Shown here: in pieces, positions 24,959 through 27,267 of the stretch
Layout: each line of letters begins with the position of its first letter
How positions within the stretch are numbered: the stretch's first letter is position 1
NCBI GenBank assembly: GCA_964012715.1
Contig: CAXGUG010000051.1
Location: forward strand, 1-27,267
DNA length: 27,267 nt
From: UBA1479 sp964012715
GTDB lineage: Bacteria > Pseudomonadota > Alphaproteobacteria > Rhodospirillales > Casp-alpha2
Direction of reading: 5' to 3'
Translations under genes and position numbers: made by a program
Notes under the pieces: model-generated
Databases searched by the model: none
Seen by the model: the letters and a program-made list of their open reading frames with translations, nothing else
What the model was told of the DNA's origin: nothing

Positions 24959-24972
24959 AACGCCTAGGCGTT
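24959..24972. promoter_or_regulatory. 14-bp perfect palindrome upstream of the AcuI-like gene
   Basis: AACGCCTAGGCGTT reads the same on both strands. It starts 10 bases after the lipoprotein stop and 73 bases before the AcuI-like ATG. TTGACC at 24971-24976 starts at its right edge, and TACACC follows after 17 bases, a moderate promoter. A repressor at the palindrome would cover the -35 region. A nearby extra CCTAGG (24950-24955) could also make a short hairpin. Confidence 0.45.
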
Positions 24973-25044
24973 GACCCCGGCGCGGGGCTTCTCTACACCG
25001 TTTGAAAACCGTTCACGACACAACCGATTGCGGGAGGCTCTCTC

Positions 25045-26040
25045 ATGTCCACGTTCAAGGCCCTTATGCTGGAAGAAACCGACGGCAAGGTTTCCGCATC
25101 CTTTCAGGATGTCGACGAGGCCCGCCTGCCCGAGGGCGACGTGACCGTCGCGGTCAAATATTCCACCATCAACTACAAGGACGGCATGGTCATCAACGGC
25201 CTGGGCCGTCTGGTCCGCGATTACCCGCATATTCCCGGCATCGATTTTTCCGGCGTGGTCGAGGCTTCTGACAACCCGAACTTCAAACCCGGCGACGAGG
25301 TCATTTTGACCGGCTGGCGCGTGGGTGAAGTTCACTGGGGCGGTCATGCCCAGAAAGCCCGGGTCAAGGGTGACTGGCTGGTTCCCATGCCCAAGGGCCT
25401 GGACCTTAAGCGCGCCATGGCCATCGGCACGGCGGGCTTCACCGCCATGCTGGCGATCATGACCCTGGAAGACCATGGCCTGACCCCCGATGCCGACGGC
25501 GAGGTGCTGATCACCGGGGCCTCCGGCGGCGTCGGGTCTGTCGCGACCTCGATCCTGTCGAACCTGGGCTATCGGGTCGCCGGGTCCACCGGGCGGCAGG
25601 AATCCCACGCCTATCTGAAGGAATTGGGGGCGACGACCATCGTCGACCGGGCCGATCTGGAAACCCCGCCGAAGGGGCCGCTTGGTCGTGAAAACTGGCT
25701 CGCCGCCATCGACAACGTCGGCGGGCCGACCCTGCATTCCGTGCTGGCGACGCTGAAATACTGGGGCACCTGCGCCTCGGTCGGCAACGCCGGGTCGTTC
25801 AAGCTGGAAACCACGGTGCTGCCGTTCCTGCTGCGCGGCATCAACCTGTGCGGGATCGATTCCGCGACCTGCCCGACGTCACGCCGGATCGAGGCCTGGA
25901 CCCGCATCGCCAAGGACCTGCCGCTGGACAAGCTGGACGCCCTGACCGAAACGGCGAGCCTTTCCGACCTGCCGGACCTGGCCGGGAAAATCCTCAAGGG
26001 TCAGCTTCGCGGCCGCACGGTGGTCGACGTCAACAGCTAG
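25045..26040 (+). CDS. acuI: Acryloyl-CoA reductase, AcuI/YhdH-type MDR oxidoreductase
   Basis: A 331-residue zinc-free medium-chain reductase with GGGAGG 9 bases before its ATG. The N-terminus FKALMLEE followed by VAVKYSTINYKDGMVINGLGRLVRDYPHIPGIDFSGVV is the YhdH/AcuI signature. The NADPH-binding Rossmann motif is TGASGGVGSVA (GASGGVG at 158-164), preceded by IGTAGFTAMLAIMTLEDHG. DNVGGPTLHSVLATLKYWG and GINLCGIDSATCP are also family-typical. The enzyme reduces toxic acryloyl-CoA to propionyl-CoA with NADPH, for example in 3-hydroxypropionate or DMSP metabolism. No DMSP lyase gene is in the window, so the physiological source of acryloyl-CoA is open. The gene has its own likely promoter and ends before a GC-rich hairpin. 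Confidence 0.88.
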   Translation: MSTFKALMLEETDGKVSASFQDVDEARLPEGDVTVAVKYSTINYKDGMVINGLGRLVRDYPHIPGIDFSGVVEASDNPNFKPGDEVILTGWRVGEVHWGGHAQKARVKGDWLVPMPKGLDLKRAMAIGTAGFTAMLAIMTLEDHGLTPDADGEVLITGASGGVGSVATSILSNLGYRVAGSTGRQESHAYLKELGATTIVDRADLETPPKGPLGRENWLAAIDNVGGPTLHSVLATLKYWGTCASVGNAGSFKLETTVLPFLLRGINLCGIDSATCPTSRRIEAWTRIAKDLPLDKLDALTETASLSDLPDLAGKILKGQLRGRTVVDVNS

Positions 26041-26074
26041 TCGCAGGCCCGGCTTGAGCAATGCGAAAGAGGGG

Positions 26075-26092
26075 CGGCCCCGTGCGGGGCCG
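26075..26092 (+). terminator. GC-rich hairpin after the AcuI-like gene
   Basis: CGGCCCCG (26075-26082) and CGGGGCCG (26085-26092) form a perfect repeat, in practice a 7-bp stem with a 4-base loop. Only TTAACC follows, so there is no real T tract. It is probably a weak or factor-assisted terminator. Confidence 0.45.
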
Positions 26093-26111
26093 TTAACCGC
26101 TTGCTAACCAT
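26093..26111 (+). promoter_or_regulatory. CtrA-like binding site before the second lipoprotein gene
   Basis: TTAACCGCTTGCTAACCAT matches the alphaproteobacterial CtrA pattern TTAA-N7-TTAAC(CAT) with one mismatch (C for T in the second TTAA). It lies 54 bases before the ATG at 26166, a position suited to promoter control. CtrA is the response regulator governing cell-cycle or motility genes in this class. No -10 element was clear. Confidence 0.4.
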
Positions 26112-26165
26112 GGGGTGTCATCCTGACGTCGGACGAGTTTTGACGCAGGATGGGATAGAACCCCC

Positions 26166-26669
26166 ATGAAAAAGGTAATCGCAACGATCGCCTTCGTTGC
26201 CGCGCTTTCCGCATGCAGTTACGTGGACAAGTACGAAGAAGGCGTCGCCGACTATGAACCCACCTATTGCTACGCCGCGCTCGGCGGGGCCGTGGAATGC
26301 TTCCGCGAGCCCGTGCCGGGCCAGGATCGCCGCTTGGTGAACTATTACGGCAAGCATCCGTCGCGCTATAACGCGCCGGAAAAACCGGCCCCGGCGGAAT
26401 ATCAGGCCCCGCCCATGGTCAATGCCTGGGTCAAGGACCCGGAGCCGGTGGTCCGCGCCATGCCCAAGGGCGATATCTCGGACCGCCCGTGGCTCGCCGC
26501 CGACTATGAAGAGCCGGTGGCGGTGCAGGCCTCGACCGCGGCAACGCAGGCGCTGATCCGCAAGACCCATGAATTCCTGAGCGGGTCGATCCAGCGGGAT
26601 ACGCAAAAGCGCCTGAACAGCCTGGGCCTCACGACCTCTGACGACACCGAAACACCGCCCTCCCGATAA
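26166..26669 (+). CDS. Hypothetical lipoprotein
   Basis: A 167-residue protein. The N-terminus MKKVIATIAFVAALSAC is a clean lipoprotein signal with lipobox LSAC and lipidated Cys17. The mature part begins SYVDKYEEGVADYEPTYCYAALGGAVECF, with two further cysteines close together that may form a disulfide. It is rich in Pro, Tyr and Ala (residues 60-130), which suggests a largely extended periplasmic domain, then has a helical C-terminal segment (ATQALIRKTHEFLSGSIQRDTQKRL). I recognise no named family. AGGATGGG about 12 bases upstream can serve as ribosome-binding site. The gene stands alone between a CtrA-like site and a CRP/FNR-type site. Confidence 0.78.
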   Translation: MKKVIATIAFVAALSACSYVDKYEEGVADYEPTYCYAALGGAVECFREPVPGQDRRLVNYYGKHPSRYNAPEKPAPAEYQAPPMVNAWVKDPEPVVRAMPKGDISDRPWLAADYEEPVAVQASTAATQALIRKTHEFLSGSIQRDTQKRLNSLGLTTSDDTETPPSR

Positions 26670-26717
26670 GGGGCGCAATACAACGTTTCGGCGTTCCGCG
26701 TGGGCATTTTCACCTTT

Positions 26718-26733
26718 TGTGACGCGGGTCACA
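26718..26733. promoter_or_regulatory. CRP/FNR-family operator TGTGA-N6-TCACA
   Basis: TGTGACGCGGGTCACA is a perfect dyad and matches the CRP consensus half-sites TGTGA and TCACA at the standard 6-base spacing. It lies between the lipoprotein gene and the 62-residue gene, centred 86 bases before the GTG at 26812. A weak TTGATA (26751-26756) follows, so a class I activation geometry is possible. Confidence 0.55.
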
Positions 26734-26766
26734 TGATTCGCCGCGCCCCTTTGATACGACTCGCTT

Positions 26767-26799
26767 ATGGTTAACAAAGCCATGGACGGACACGGTTAA
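26767..26799 (-). promoter_or_regulatory. Two CtrA-like half-sites before the 62-residue gene
   Basis: Read on the minus strand, 26774-26767 is TTAACCAT, a perfect 8-base CtrA half-site, and 26799-26792 is TTAACCGT, one base off. They are 25 bases apart and lie 13-45 bases before the GTG at 26812. They are not in the full N7 dyad spacing. Confidence 0.3.
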
Positions 26800-26811
26800 G
26801 GGGGCGAGACG

Positions 26812-27000
26812 GTGAACGACGATATGCGCGACGACAGAGTCAAACAGACGGAACTTCAGCGCCTGCAGAACGAACGGGTCGGCGGAACGCGGAAAAGGGC
26901 CAAAAAGCCCCAATCCGAGGCGAAATCCCGCATGCTCGAAGGGGCCCGCAATGCCCGCGGCCCGTTCAACGGCCGCGATTGGCGCTGGTACGGGGCCTGA
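26812..27000 (+). CDS. Small basic hypothetical protein
   Basis: A 62-residue protein starting with GTG after AAGGGGG; an ATG four codons later (26824) is an alternative. It is strongly charged and basic (DDRVKQTELQRLQNERVGGTRKRAKKPQSEAKSR), with a helical, possibly coiled first half and a C-terminal GPFNGRDWRWYGA tail rich in aromatics. There is no signal peptide or membrane segment, so it is cytoplasmic; the charge would suit nucleic-acid or ribosome binding. I recognise no family. Support for coding comes from the good ribosome-binding site, its own regulatory region and a stop just before intergenic DNA. Still, a short ORF in GC-rich DNA carries risk. Confidence 0.55.
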   Translation: MNDDMRDDRVKQTELQRLQNERVGGTRKRAKKPQSEAKSRMLEGARNARGPFNGRDWRWYGA

Positions 27001-27186
27001 TCCAAGCCCAACTCCATGATCCTGAATTCCGGGCCGGGGCGGCGTCAATCCCGCCGTCCGCCCAGCCCGCCGCATGGGCGTTTGCATGATTGCGGCAGGT
27101 CTTTCTTGACACCCGGGCGACAGGGCCTTAAATCCCACCTCTCCGGCGCACACCCGGGATGCCTTTCGGGCCCCTAGGCCCATGAT
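27001..27186 (+). promoter_or_regulatory. Intergenic region with consensus promoter for the tRNA gene
   Basis: A consensus -35 TTGACA (27106-27111) and a -10 TTAAAT (27128-27133; 16-base spacer, or TAAATC at 17) give a start near 27140 and a leader of about 45 bases before the tRNA. The leader is GC-rich and contains CCCGGG and GGGCCCCTAGGCCC inverted stretches. The part before 27100 shows only GC-rich sequence with no gene. Confidence 0.7.
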
Positions 27187-27263
27187 GGCGGAGTAGCTCA
27201 GCTGGTTAGAGCAGCGGAATCATAATCCGCGTGTCGGGGGTTCGAGTCCCTCCTCCGCTACCA
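27187..27263 (+). tRNA. tRNA with CAT anticodon, probably elongator tRNA-Met
   Basis: All arms fold. The acceptor is GGCGGAG with CTCCGCT (27253-27259; first pair G-U). The D stem is GCTC/GAGC. The anticodon stem GCGGA/TCCGC encloses the loop ATCATAA with anticodon CAT at 27221-27223. The T arm is GGGGG-TTCGAGT-CCCTC. A73 and an encoded CCA (27261-27263) end the gene. The G1 start and the D loop exclude the initiator type. A tRNA-Ile2 (CAT made to lysidine-AT) cannot be fully excluded, but the sequence resembles alphaproteobacterial elongator Met tRNAs. Confidence 0.93.
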
Positions 27264-27267
27264 ATAA

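Overview
The window is GC-rich, densely coding DNA from an alphaproteobacterium, most likely of Rhodospirillales type. This rests on gene content and style: GlyS followed by an 887-residue pyruvate phosphate dikinase, an AcuI-type reductase, a YgfZ protein, heptosyltransferase-type LPS genes, CtrA-like sites and GC-rich codon use. No phage, insertion sequence, CRISPR array or plasmid gene is visible. No stretch above 300 bases lacks a gene.

Left part (1-5310): a plus-strand operon with the 3' part of glyQ, then glyS and ppdK, closed by a strong rho-independent terminator. Region 5298-8760 is a minus-strand three-gene unit: a SAM methyltransferase, an AlgI-like MBOAT acyltransferase and a membrane-anchored SGNH-like protein. 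It looks like a cell-surface glycan acylation/methylation module. Region 8948-10966 has a beta-CASP metallo-beta-lactamase RNase-like protein and an ArsC/LMW-PTP-fold protein whose catalytic cysteine is replaced by glycine.

Centre (11052-15924): an IclR regulator, a terminator, then a SsuA/SsuC/SsuB-type ABC importer whose ATPase gene overlaps an amidase-signature hydrolase gene. This reads as a regulated uptake-and-hydrolysis pathway for an unidentified amide. Region 15921-17530 holds a minus-strand YgfZ gene and a small methyltransferase with a long hairpin across its annotated start.

Right part (17725-24428): a tightly packed plus-strand run of GT9, GT2 and two GT4 glycosyltransferases, an AsnB-type amidotransferase and dihydroorotase (pyrC). 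The first four probably build LPS core or another surface glycan; the AsnB homologue may amidate a sugar acid of it or may simply make asparagine. Region 24500-27267 carries two orphan lipoproteins around an AcuI-like acryloyl-CoA reductase, a 62-residue basic orphan protein and a tRNA with CAT anticodon behind a consensus promoter. The intergenic DNA here is rich in regulatory-looking sites: a 14-bp perfect palindrome, a perfect TGTGA-N6-TCACA CRP/FNR-type site and CtrA-like sites.
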